Shown here: positions 25,418 to 38,415 of the stretch, piece after piece
Layout: the number at the start of each line of letters is the position of its first letter
How positions within the stretch are numbered: position 1 is the stretch's first letter
Assembly (NCBI RefSeq): GCF_910594005.1
Contig: NW_025316715.1
Location: forward strand, 310,001-374,000
DNA: 64,000 nt
From: Cervus elaphus
Lineage: Eukaryota; Chordata; Mammalia; Artiodactyla; Cervidae
Reading direction: 5' to 3'
The notes under the pieces: model-generated
Databases searched by the model: none
What the model was told of the DNA's origin: nothing
What the model saw: the letters and a program-made list of their open reading frames with translations, nothing else
Position numbers and translations under genes: made by a program

Positions 25418-28400
25418 TACAATGTTTCATACCTTTTCATGCTCCTCGCATTTTTGACACATTTTCATGCTCCTCGCATTTTTCACACCTTTTCATGCTC
25501 TTAGAATTTTTGACAGCTCTTTATTTTCCTCAAAATTTTCACACGTTTTCATGCTCCTCATATTTTTCACCACTTTTCATTCCTCTACATTTTTCACACC
25601 TTTTCATGCTCCTCGCATTTTTCAAAATTTTTCATGCTCCTCGCCTTTTTTTTTTTGCTCCTTGCATTTTTCACAGCTTTTCATGTTGCTGGCATTTTTC
25701 ACACCTTTTTATGCTCCCCACATTTTTCACACCTTTTCATGCTCCTCGCATTTTTCACACCTTTTCACGCTCCTCGCATTTTTCACACCTTTTCATCCTA
25801 CTCGCATTTTTCAAACCTTTTCATGCTCCTTGTATTTGTCACACCTTTTTATGCTCCTTCCATTTTTCACACCTTTTCATGCTCCTGTCATTTTTCACAC
25901 CTTTTCATGCTCCTGGCATTTTTCACAAATTTTCATGCTTTTCGCATTTTTCACACCTTTTCATGCCCCTGCATTTTTCACACTTTTTCATGCTCCTCGT
26001 CTTTTTTTTTTTGCTCCTCGCATTTTTCACACCTTTTCATGCTCCTCACACTTATCACACCTTTTCATGCTCCTCGCATTTTTCACACCTTTTCATGCTC
26101 CTGGTATTTGTCACACCTTTTCATGCTCCTTCCATTTTTTACACCTTTTCATGCTCCTGTGATTTTTCACACCTTTTCATGCTCCTGGCATTTTTCACAA
26201 ATTTTCATGCTTTTCGCATTTTTCACACCTTTTCATGCCCCTGCATTTTTCACACTTTTTCACGCTCCTCGCATTCTTCACACCTTTTCATGCTCCTCGC
26301 ATTTTTCACACCTTTTCACGCTCCTCGCATTCTTCACACCTTTTCATCCTACTCCCATTTTTCACACCTTTTCATGCTCCTCGCATTTTTCACACTTTTT
26401 CATTCTCCTCGCATTTTTCACACCTTTTCATGCTCCTGGTATTTGTCACACCTTTTCATGCTCCTTCCATTTTTTACACCTTTTCATGCTCCTGTCATTT
26501 TTCACACCTTTTCATGCTCCTGGCATTTTTCACAAATTTTCATGCTCCTGGCAGTTTTCACACCTTTTCATGCTCCTGGCAGTTTCACACCTTTTCATCC
26601 TCCTGGCATTTTTCACACCTTTTCATGCTCCTGCCATTTTTCACACATTTTCATGCTCTTGGCATTTTTCACACCTTTTCATCCTACTCGCATTTTTCAC
26701 ACCTTTTCATGCTCCTCGCATTTTTCACACCTATTCATGCTCCTGGCATTTTTCACACCTTTTCATGCTCCTGCCATTTTTTACACCTTTTCATGCTCCT
26801 CGTCTTTTTTTTTTTCCTCCTGGCATTTTTCACACCTTTTCATGCTCCTCGCATTTTTCACACCTTTTCATGCTCCTCGCATTTTTCACACCTTTTCATC
26901 CTACTCACATTTTTCACACCTTTTCATGCTCCTCGCATTTTTCACACCTTTTCATGCTCCTCGCATTTTTCAAACCTTTTCATGCTCCTGGTATTTGTCA
27001 CACCTTTTTTTGCTCCTTCCATTTTTTACACCTTTTCATGCTCCTGTCATTTTTCACACCTTTTCATGCTCCTGGCATTTTTCACAAATTTTCATGCTTT
27101 TCGCATTTTTCACACCTTTTCATGCCCCTGCATTTTTCACACTTTTTCATGCTCCTCGTCTTGTTTTTTTTGCTCCTCGCATTTTTCACACCTTTTCATG
27201 CTCCTCTCATTTTTCACACCTTTTCATGCTCCTCCCATTTTTCACACCTTTTCATGCTCCTGGCAGTATTCACACCTTTTCATCCTCCTGGCATTTTTCA
27301 CACATTTTCATGCTCCTGGCATTTTTCACACATTTTCATGCTCCTGGCATTTTTCACACCTTTTCATGCTCCTGAAATTTTTCACACCTTTTCATGCTCC
27401 TCGTCTTTTTTTTTTTCCTCCTGGCATTTTTCACACCTTTTCATGCTCCTCGCATTTTTCACACCTTTTCACGCTCCTCGCATTCTTCACACCTTTTCAT
27501 CCTACTCCCATTTTTCACACCTTTTCATGCTCCTCGCATTTTTCACACCTTTTCAAGCTCCTCGCATTTTTCACACCTTTTCATGCTCCTGGTATTTGTC
27601 ACACCTTTTCATGCTCCTTCCATTTTTTACACCTTTTCATGCTCCTGTCATTTTTCACACCTTTTCATGCTCCTGGCATTTTTCACAAATTTTCATGCTC
27701 CTGGTAGTTTTCACACCTTTTCATGCTCCTGGCATTTTTCACAAATTTTCATGCTCCTGGCAGTTTCACACCTTTTCATCCTCCTGGCATTTTTCACACC
27801 TTTTCATGCTCCTGGCATTTTTCACACATTTTTATGCTCTTGGCATTTTTCACACCTTTTCATGCTCCTGCCATTTTTCACACCTTTTCATGCTCCTCGT
27901 CTTTTTTTTTTTCCTCCTGCCATTTTTCACACCTTTTCATGCTCCTGGCATTTTTCACACCTTTTCATCCTCCTCGCATTTTTCACACCTTTTCATCCTA
28001 CTCGCATTTTTCAAACCTTTTTTGGTCCTCGCATTTTTCACACCTTTTCATGCTCTTCTCATTTTTTAACACCTTTTCTTGCTCCTCGCATTTTTCACAC
28101 CTTTTCATGCTCCTGCCATTTTTCACACCTTTTCATGCTCCTCGTCTTTTTTTTTTTCCTCCTGCCATTTTTCACACCTTTTCATGCTCTTAGAATTTTT
28201 GACAGCTTTTAATTTTCCTCAAAATTTTCACACGTTTTCATGCTCCTCATATTTTTCACCACTTTTCATGCCCCTGCATTTTTCACACCTTTTCATGCTC
28301 CTCGCATTTTTCACACCTTTTCCTGTTCCTCGAATTTTTCACACCTTTTCATGCTCCTCGCATTTTTCACACCTTTTCACGCTCCTCGCATTTTTCACAC

Positions 28401-29675
28401 CTTTTCATCCTACTTGCATTTTTCACACCTTTTCATGCTCCTCGCATTTTTCACACCTTTTCATGCTCCTGGCATTTTTCACACCTTTTCATGCTCCTGC
28501 CATTTTTTACACCTTTTCATGCTCCTCGTCTTTTTTTTTTTTCCTCCTGGCATTTTTCACACCTTTTCATGCTCCTCGCATTTTTCACACCTTTTCACGC
28601 TCCTCGCATTTTTCACACCTTTTCATCCTACTCGCATTTTTCACAACTTTTCATGCTCCTCGCATTTTTCACACCTTTTCATGCTCCTCGCTCTTATCAC
28701 ACCTTTTCATGCTCCTCGCATTTTTCAAACCTTTTCATGCTCCTGGTATTTGTCACACCTTTTTTTGCTCCTTCCATTTTTCACACCTTTTCATGCTCCT
28801 GTCATTTTTCACACCTTTTCATGCTCCTGGCATTTTTCACACCTTTTCATGCTCCTGGCAGTTTTCACACCTTTTCATGCTCCTGGCAGTTTCACACCTT
28901 TTCATCCTCCTGGCATTTTTCACACCTTTTCATGCTCCTGGCATTTTTCACACATTTTCATGCTCTTGGCATTTTTCACACCTTTTCATGCTCCTGCCAT
29001 TTTTCACACCTTTTCATGCTCCTCGTCTTTTTTTTTTTTTCCTCCTGGCATTTTTCACACCTTTTCATGCTCCTGGCATTTTTCACACCTTTTCATGCTC
29101 CTCGCATTTTTCACACCTTTTCATCCTACTCGCATTTTTCAAACGTTTTCATGGTTCTCGCATTTTTCACACCTTTTCATGCTCTTCTCATTTTTTAACA
29201 CCTTTTCTTGCTCCTCGCATTTTCCACACCTTTTCATGCTCCTGCCATTTTTCACACCTTTTCATGCTCCTCGTCTTTTTTTTTCTCCTCCTGCCATTTT
29301 TCACACCTTTTCATGCTCCTGCCATTTTTCACACCTTTTTATGCTCCTCGTCTTTTTTTTTTTCCTCCTGGTATTTTTCACACCTTTTCATGCTCCTGGC
29401 ATTTTTCACACCTTTTCACGCTCCTCGCATTCTTCACACCTTTTCATCCTACTCGCATTTTTACACCTTTTCATGCTCTTCGCATTTTTCACACCTTTTC
29501 ATGCTCCTCACACTTATCACACCTTTTCATGCTCCTCGCATTTTTCACACCTTTTCATGTTCCTCGCATTTTTCACACCTTTTCATGCTCCTCACACTTA
29601 TCACACCTTTTCATGCTCCTCACATTTTTCACACCTTTTCATGCTCCCCGCATTTTTCACACCTTTTCATGCTCC
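25418..29675 (+). repeat. HOR copy A2, 4,258 bp
   Basis: Second half of super-unit A: M 25418, Lb 25500, K(W) TAA ending 28069, La 28189, K(V) TAA ending 29198. The S, X and G blocks are absent, and the sequence from about 29,400 to 29,630 is made of CACTTATCAC and CGCATTCTTCAC monomers instead. It lacks 354 bp at about 26,045 that copy B2 has at about 34,430-34,785. After that point it matches B2 at an offset of 8,740. A T-run interrupted by G (TTG then T8) lies at 27161-27171. Confidence 0.92.
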
Positions 29676-32600
29676 TACAATGTTTCATACCTTTTCATGC
29701 TCCTCGCATTTTTGACACATTTTCATGCTCCTCGCATTTTTCACACCTTTTCATGCTCTTAGAATTTTTGACAGCTTTTTATTTTCCTCAAAATTTTCAC
29801 ACGTTTTCATGCTCCTCATATTTTTCACCACTTTTCATTCCCCTACATTTTTCACACCTTTTCATGCTCCTCGCATTTTTCAAAATTTTTCATGCTCCTA
29901 GACTTTTTTTTTTTGCTCCTTGCATTTTTCACACCTTTTCATGTTGCTGGCATTTTTCACACCTTTTTATGCTCCCCACATTTTTCACACCTTTTCATAC
30001 TCCTCGCATTTTTCACACCTTTTCACGCTCCTCGCATTTTTCACACCTTTTCATCCTACTCGCATTTTTCACACCTTTTCATGCTCCTGGTATTTGTCAC
30101 ACCTTTTTATGCTCCTTCCATTTTTCACACCTTTTCATGCTCCTGTCATTTTTCACACCTTATCATGCTCCTGGCATTTTTCACAAATTTTCATGCTTTT
30201 CGCATTTTTCACACCTTTTCATGCCCCTGCATTTTTCACACTTTTTCATGCTCCTCGTCTTTTTTTTTTTGCTCCTCACATTTTTCACACCTTTTCATGC
30301 TCCTCTCATTTTTCACACCTTTTCATGCTCCTCCCATTTTTCACACCTTTTCATGCTCCTGGCATTTTTCACACCTTTTCATCCTCCTGGCATTTTTCAC
30401 ACCTTTTCATGCTCCTGGCATTTTTCACACATTTTCATGCTCCTGGCATTTTTCACACCTTTTCATGCTCCTGAAATTTTTCACACCTTTTCATGCTCCT
30501 CGTCTTTTTTTTTTTCCTCCTGGCATTTTTCACACCTTTTCATGCTCCTCGCATTTTCACACCTTTTCACGCTCCTCGCATTCTTCACACCTTTTCATCC
30601 TACTCGCATTTTTACACCTTTTCATGCTCCTCGCATTTTTCACACCTTTTCATGCTCCTCACACTTATCACACCTTTTCATGCTCCTCGCATTTTTCACA
30701 CCTTTTCATGCTCCTGGTATTTGTCACACCTTTTCATGCTCCTTCCATTTTTTACACCTTTTCATGCTCCTGTGATTTTTCACACCTTTTCATGCTCCTG
30801 GCATTTTTCACAAATTTTCATGCTTTTCGCATTTTTCACACCTTTTCATGCCCCTGCATTTTTCACACTTTTTCATGCTCCTCGTCTTTTTTTTTTTTGC
30901 TCCTCGCATTTTTCACACCTTTTCATGCTCCTCTCATTTTTCACACCTTTTCATGCTCCTCCCATTTTTCACACCATTTCATGCTCCTGGCAGTATTCAC
31001 ACCTTTTCATCCTCCTGGCATTTTTCACACCTTTTCATGCTCCTGGCATTTTTCACACATTTTCATGCTCCTGGCATTTTTCACACCTTTTCATGCTCCT
31101 GAAATTTTTCACAAATTTTCATGCTCCTGGCAGTTTTCACACCTTTTCATGCTCCTGGCAGTTTCACACCTTTTCATCCTCCTGGCATTTTTCACACCTT
31201 TTCATGCTCCTGGCATTTTTCACACATTTTCATGCTCCTGGCATTTTTCACACCTTTTCATGCTCCTGAAATTTTTCACACCTTTTCATGCTCCTCGTCT
31301 TTTTTTTTTTCCTCCTGGCATTTTTCACACCTTTTCATGCTCCTCGCATTTTTCACACCTTTTCACGCTCCTCGCATTCTTCACACCTTTTCATCCTACT
31401 CCCATTTTCCACACCTTTTCATGCTCCTCGCATTTTCACACCTTTTCATGCTCCTCACACTTATCACACCTTTTCATGCTCCTCGCATTTTTCACACCGT
31501 TTCATGCTCCTGGTATTTGTCACACCTTTTCATGCTCCTTCCATTTTTTACACCTTTTCATGCTCCTGTCATTTTTCACACCTTTTCATGCTCCTGGCAT
31601 TTTTCACAAATTTTCATGCTCCTGGCAGTTTTCACACCTTTTCATGCTCCTGGCAGTTTCACACCTTTTCATCCTCCTGGCATTTTTCACACCTTTTCAT
31701 GCTCCTGGCATTTTTCACACATTTTCATGCTCTTGGCATATTTCACACCTTTTCATGCTCCTGCCATTTTTCACACCTTTTCATGCTCCTCGTCTTTTTT
31801 TTTTTCCTCCTGCCATTTTTCACACCTTTTCATGCTCCTGGCATTTTTCACACCTTTTCATGCTCCTCGCATTTTTCACACCTTTTCATCCTACTCGCAT
31901 TTTTCAAACCTTTTTTGGTCCTCGCATTTTTCACAACTTTTCATGCTCTTCTCATTTTTTAACACCTTTTCTTGCTCCTCGCATTTTTCACACCTTTTCA
32001 TGCTCCTGCCATTTTTCACACCTTTTCATGCTCCTCGTCTTTTTTTTCTCCTCCTGCCATTTTCACACCTTTTCATGCTCTTAGAATTTTTGACAGCTTT
32101 TTATTTTCCTCAAAATTTTCACACGTTTTCATGCTCCTCATATTTTTCACCACTTTTCATGCCCCTGCATTTTTCACACCTTTTCATGCTCCTCGCATTT
32201 TTCACACCTTTTCCTGTTCCTCGAATTTTTCACACCTTTTCATGCTCCTCGCATTTTTCACACCTTTTCACGCTCCTCGCATTTTTCACACCTTTTCATC
32301 CTACTCGCATTTTTCACACCTTTTCATGCTCCTCGCATTTTTCACACCTTTTCATGCTCCTGGCATTTTTCATACCTTTTCATGCTCCTGCCATTTTTTA
32401 CACCTTTTCATGCTCCTCGTCTTTTTTTTTTTTCCTCCTCGCACTTATCACAACTTTTCATGCTCCTCGCATTTTTCACACCTTTTCACGCTCCTCGCAT
32501 TTTTCACACCTTTTCATCCTACTCACATTTTTCACACCTTTTCATGCTCCTCGCATTTTTCACACCTTTTCATGCTCCTCGCACTTATCACAACTTTTCA

Positions 32601-33803
32601 TGCTCCTCGCATATTTCAAACCTTTTCATGCTCCTGGTATTTGTCACACCTTTTTTTGCTCCTTCCATTTTTTACACCTTTTCATGCTCCTGTCATTTTT
32701 CACACCTTTTCATGCTCCTGTCATTTTTCACACCTTTTCATGCTCCTGGCATTTTTCACACCTTTTCATGCTCCTGGCAGTTTCACACCTTTTCATCCTC
32801 CTGGCATTTTTCACACCTTTTCATGCTCCTGGCATTTTTCACACATTTTCATGCTCTTGGCATTTTTCACACATTTTCATGCTCCTGCCATTTTTCACAC
32901 CTTTTCATGCCTCTCGTCTTTTTTTTTTTTTCCTCCTGGTATTTTTCACACCTTTTCATGCTCCTGGCATTTTTCACACCTTTTCATGCTCCTCGCATTT
33001 TTCACACCTTTTCATCCTACTCGCATTTTTCAAACGTTTTCATGGTCCTCGCATTTTTCACACCTTTTCATGCTCTTCTCATTTTTTAACACCTTTTCTT
33101 GCTCCTCGCATTTTTCACACCTTTTCATCCTCCTGCCATTATTCACACCTTTTCATGCTCCTCGTCTTTTTTTTTCTCCTCCTGCCATTTTTCACACCTT
33201 TTCATGCTCCTGCCATTTTTCACACCTTTTCATGCTCCTCGTCTTTTTTTTTTTTCCTCCTGGCATTTTTCACACCTTTTCATGCTCCTCGTATTTTTCA
33301 CACCTTTTCATGCTCCTCACATTTTTCACACCTTTTCATGCTCCTCGAATTTTTCACACCATTTCATACTCCTCCTGTTTTTTTTTTGCTCCTCGCATTT
33401 TTCATAGCTTTTCATGTTCCTCGTATTTTTCACACCTTTTCATGCTCCTCGCATTTTTCACACCTTTTCATGCTTCTAGAATTTTTGACACCTTTTCATC
33501 CTCCTCGAAATTTTCACTCCTTTTCATGCTCCTTGTATTTTTCACACCTTTTCCTGTTCCTCGAATTTTTCACACCTTTTCATGCTCCTCGCATTTTTCA
33601 CACCTTTTCATGCTCCTCGCATTTTTCACACCTTTTCATGCTCCTCGGCTTTTTTTTTTTTTTCCTCCTGGCATTTTTCACATCTTTTCATGCACCTCGG
33701 CTTTTTTCATTTTTGCTCCTCGCTTTTTTCACACCTTTTCATGTTCCTCGCATTTTTCACACCTTTTCATGCTCCTCCCATTTTTCACACCTTTTCATGC
33801 TCC
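29676..33803 (+). repeat. HOR copy B1, 4,128 bp
   Basis: Matches A1 at an offset of 8,385-8,386: M 29676, Lb 29758, K(W) 31962, La 32080, K(V) 33089, X 33475, T14 at 33650-33663. A conversion-like patch at about 32,435-32,460 replaces the A1 monomer (CTGGCATTTTTCACACC) by CTCGCACTTATCACAAC, which also occurs 140 bp downstream. It carries the same 795-bp internal repeat as A1. The A1 monomer CATGCCCATCGC (22435) reads CATGCTTTTCGC here. Confidence 0.92.
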
Positions 33804-36800
33804 TACAATGTTTCATACCTTTTCATGCTCCTCGCATTTTTGACACATTTTCATGCTCCTCGCATTTTTCACACCTTTTCATGCTCTTAGAATTTTTGAC
33901 AGCTCTTTATTTTCCTCAAAATTTTCACACGTTTTCATGCTCCTCATATTTTTCACCACTTTTCATTCCTCTACATTTTTCACACCTTTTCATGCTCCTC
34001 GCATTTTTCAAAATTTTTCATGCTCCTCGACTTTTTTTTTTTGCTCCTTGCATTTTTCACAGCTTTTCATGTTGCTGGCATTTTTCACACCTTTTTATGC
34101 TCCCCACATTTTTCACACCTTTTCATGCTCCTCGCATTTTTCACACCTTTTCACGCTCCTCGCATTTTTCACACCTTTTCATCCTACTCGCATTTTTCAA
34201 ACCTTTTCATGCTCCTGGTATTTGTCACACCTTTTTATGCTCCTTCCATTTTTCACACCTTTTCATGCTCCTGTCATTTTTCACACCTTTTCATGCTCCT
34301 GGCATTTTTCACAAATTTTCATGCTTTTCGCATTTTTCACACCTTTTCATGCCCCTGCATTTTTCACACTTTTTCATGCTCCTCGTCTTTTTTTTTTTGC
34401 TCCTCGCATTTTTCACACCTTTTCATGCTCCTCTCATTTTTCACACCTTTTCATGCTCCTCCCATTTTTCACACCTTTTCATGCTCCTGGCAGTATTCAC
34501 ACCTTTTCATCCTCCTGGCATTTTTCACACCTTTTCATGCTCCTGGCATTTTTCACACATTTTCATGCTCCTGGCATTTTTCACACCTTTTCATGCTCCT
34601 GGCATTTTTCACACCTTTTCATGCTCCTCGTCTTTTTTTTTTTCCTCCTGGCATTTTTCACACCTTTTCATGCTCCTCGCATTTTCACACCTTTTCACGC
34701 TCCTCGCATTCTTCACACCTTTTCATCCTACTCGCATTTTTACACCTTTTCATGCTCCTCGCATTTTCACACCTTTTCATGCTCCTCACACTTATCACAC
34801 CTTTTCATGCTCCTCGCATTTTTCACACCTTTTCATGCTCCTGGTATTTGTCACACCTTTTCATGCTCCTTCCATTTTTTACACCTTTTCATGCTCCTGT
34901 GATTTTTCACACCTTTTCATGCTCCTGGCATTTTTCACAAATTTTCATGCTTTTCGCATTTTTCACACCTTTTCATGCCCCTGCATTTTTCACACTTTTT
35001 CACGCTCCTCGCATTCTTCACACCTTTTCATGCTCCTCGCATTTTTCACACCTTTTCACGCTCCTCGCATTCTTCACACCTTTTCATCCTACTCCCATTT
35101 TTCACACCTTTTCATGCTCCTCGCATTTTTCACACTTTTTCATTCTCCTCGCATTTTTCACACCTTTTCATGCTCCTGGTATTTGTCACACCTTTTCATG
35201 CTCCTTCCATTTTTTACACCTTTTCATGCTCCTGTCATTTTTCACACCTTTTCATGCTCCTGGCATTTTTCACAAATTTTCATGCTCCTGGCAGTTTTCA
35301 CACCTTTTCATGCTCCTGGCAGTTTCACACCTTTTCATCCTCCTGGCATTTTTCACACCTTTTCATGCTCCTGGCATTTTTCACACATTTTCATGCTCTT
35401 GGCATTTTTCACACCTTTTCATCCTACTCGCATTTTTCACACCTTTTCATGCTCCTCGCATTTTTCACACCTATTCATGCTCCTGGCATTTTTCACACCT
35501 TTTCATGCTCCTGCCATTTTTTACACCTTTTCATGCTCCTCGTCTTTTTTTTTTTCCTCCTGGCATTTTTCACACCTTTTCATGCTCCTCGCATTTTTCA
35601 CACCTTTTCATGCTCCTCGCATTTTTCACACCTTTTCATCCTACTCATATTTTTCACACCTTTTCATGCTCCTCGCATTTTTCACACCTTTTCATGCTCC
35701 TCGCATTTTTCAAACCTTTTCATGCTCCTGGTATTTGTCACACCTTTTTTTGCTCCTTCCATTTTTTACACCTTTTCATGCTCCTGTCATTTTTCACACC
35801 TTTTCATGCTCCTGGCATTTTTCACAAATTTTCATGCTTTTCGCATTTTTCACACCTTTTCATGCCCCTGCATTTTTCACACTTTTTCATGCTCCTCGTC
35901 TTGTTTTTTTTGCTCCTCGCATTTTTCACACCTTTTCATGCTCCTCTCATTTTTCACACCTTTTCATGCTCCTCCCATTTTTCACACCTTTTCATGCTCC
36001 TGGCAGTATTCACACCTTTTCATCCTCCTGGCATTTTTCACACATTTTCATGCTCCTGGCATTTTTCACACATTTTCATGCTCCTGGCATTTTTCACACC
36101 TTTTCATGCTCCTGAAATTTTTCACACCTTTTCATGCTCCTCGTCTTTTTTTTTTTCCTCCTGGCATTTTTCACACCTTTTCATGCTCCTCGCATTTTTC
36201 ACACCTTTTCACGCTCCTCGCATTCTTCACACCTTTTCATCCTACTCCCATTTTTCACACCTTTTCATGCTCCTCGCATTTTTCACACCTTTTCATGCTC
36301 CTCGCATTTTTCACACCTTTTCATGCTCCTGGTATTTGTCACACCTTTTCATGCTCCTTCCATTTTTTACACCTTTTCATGCTCCTGTCATTTTTCACAC
36401 CTTTTCATGCTCCTGGCATTTTTCACAAATTTTCATGCTCCTGGTAGTTTTCACACCTTTTCATGCTCCTGGCATTTTTCACAAATTTTCATGCTCCTGG
36501 CAGTTTCACACCTTTTCATCCTCCTGGCATTTTTCACACCTTTTCATGCTCCTGGCATTTTTCACACCTTTTCATGCTCCTGGTATTTTTCACACCTTTT
36601 CATGCTCCTGCCATTTTTCACACCTTTTCATGCTCCTCGTCTTTTTTTTTTTCCTCCTGCCATTTTTCACACCTTTTCATGCTCCTGGCATTTTTCACAC
36701 CTTTTCATCCTCCTCGCATTTTTCACACCTTTTCATCCTACTCGCATTTTTCAAACCTTTTTTGGTCCTCGCATTTTTCACACCTTTTCATGCTCTTCTC

Positions 36801-38415
36801 ATTTTTTAACACCTTTTCTTGCTCCTCGCATTTTTCACACCTTTTCATGCTCCTGCCATTTTTCACACCTTTTCATGCTCCTCGTCTTTTTTTTTTTCCT
36901 CCTGCCATTTTTCACACCTTTTCATGCTCTTAGAATTTTTGACAGCTTTTAATTTTCCTCAAAATTTTCACACGTTTTCATGCTCCTCATATTTTTCACC
37001 ACTTTTCATGCCCCTGCATTTTTCACACCTTTTCATGCTCCTCGCATTTTTCACACCTTTTCCTGTTCCTCGAATTTTTCACACCTTTTCATGCTCCTCG
37101 CATTTTTCACACCTTTTCACGCTCCTCGCATTTTTCACACCTTTTCATCCTACTTGCATTTTTCACACCTTTTCATGCTCCTCGCATTTTTCACACCTTT
37201 TCATGCTCCTGGCATTTTTCACACCTTTTCATGCTCCTGCCATTTTTTACACCTTTTCATGCTCCTCGTCTTTTTTTTTTTTCCTCCTGGCATTTTTCAC
37301 ACCTTTTCATGCTCCTCGCATTTTTCACACCTTTTCACGCTCCTCGCATTTTTCACACCTTTTCATCCTACTCGCATTTTTCACAACTTTTCATGCTCCT
37401 CGCATTTTTCACACCTTTTCATGCTCCTCGCTCTTATCACACCTTTTCATGCTCCTCGCATTTTTCACACCTTTTCATGCTCCTGGTATTTGTCACACCT
37501 TTTTTTGCTCCTTCCATTTTTCACACCTTTTCATGCTCCTGTCATTTTTCACACCTTTTCATGCTCCTGGCATTTTTCACACCTTTTCATGCTCCTGGCA
37601 GTTTTCACACCTTTTCATGCTCCTGGCAGTTTCACACCTTTTCATCCTCCTGGCATTTTTCACACCTTTTCATGCTCCTGGCATTTTTCACACATTTTCA
37701 TGCTCTTGGCATTTTTCACACCTTTTCATGCTCCTGCCATTTTTCACACCTTTTCATGCTCCTCGTCTTTTTTTTTTTTTCCTCCTGGCATTTTTCACAC
37801 CTTTTCATGCTCCTGGCATTTTTCACACCTTTTCATGCTCCTCGCATTTTTCACACCTTTTCATCCTACTCGCATTTTTCAAACGTTTTCATGGTTCTCG
37901 CATTTTTCACACCTTTTCATGCTCTTCTCATTTTTTAACACCTTTTCTTGCTCCTCGCATTTTCCACACCTTTTCATGCTCCTGCCATTTTTCACACCTT
38001 TTCATGCTCCTCGTCTTTTTTTTTCTCCTCCTGCCATTTTTCACACCTTTTCATGCTCCTGCCATTTTTCACACCTTTTTATGCTCCTCGTCTTTTTTTT
38101 TTTCCTCCTGGTATTTTTCACACCTTTTCATGCTCCTGGCATTTTTCACACCTTTTCACGCTCCTCGCATTCTTCACACCTTTTCATCCTACTCGCATTT
38201 TTACACCTTTTCATGCTCTTCGCATTTTTCACACCTTTTCATGCTCCTCACACTTATCACACCTTTTCATGCTCCTCGCATTTTTCACACCTTTTCATGT
38301 TCCTCGCATTTTTCACACCTTTTCATGCTCCTCACACTTATCACACCTTTTCATGCTCCTCACATTTTTCACACCTTTTCATGCTCCCCGCATTTTTCAC
38401 ACCTTTTCATGCTCC
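33804..38415 (+). repeat. HOR copy B2, 4,612 bp
   Basis: Matches A2: M 33804, Lb 33886, K(W) TAA ending 36809, La 36929, K(V) TAA ending 37938, no S, X or G. It contains the 354 bp missing from A2 (about 34,430-34,785). Differences seen from A2 include CATTCATGC contexts near 36,290 (A2 has TTTCAAGCTCC), CTGGCA for CTGCCA near 35,372, and CTCATATTTTTC for CTCACATTTTTC near 35,645. The same G-interrupted T-run recurs near 35901. Confidence 0.92.
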
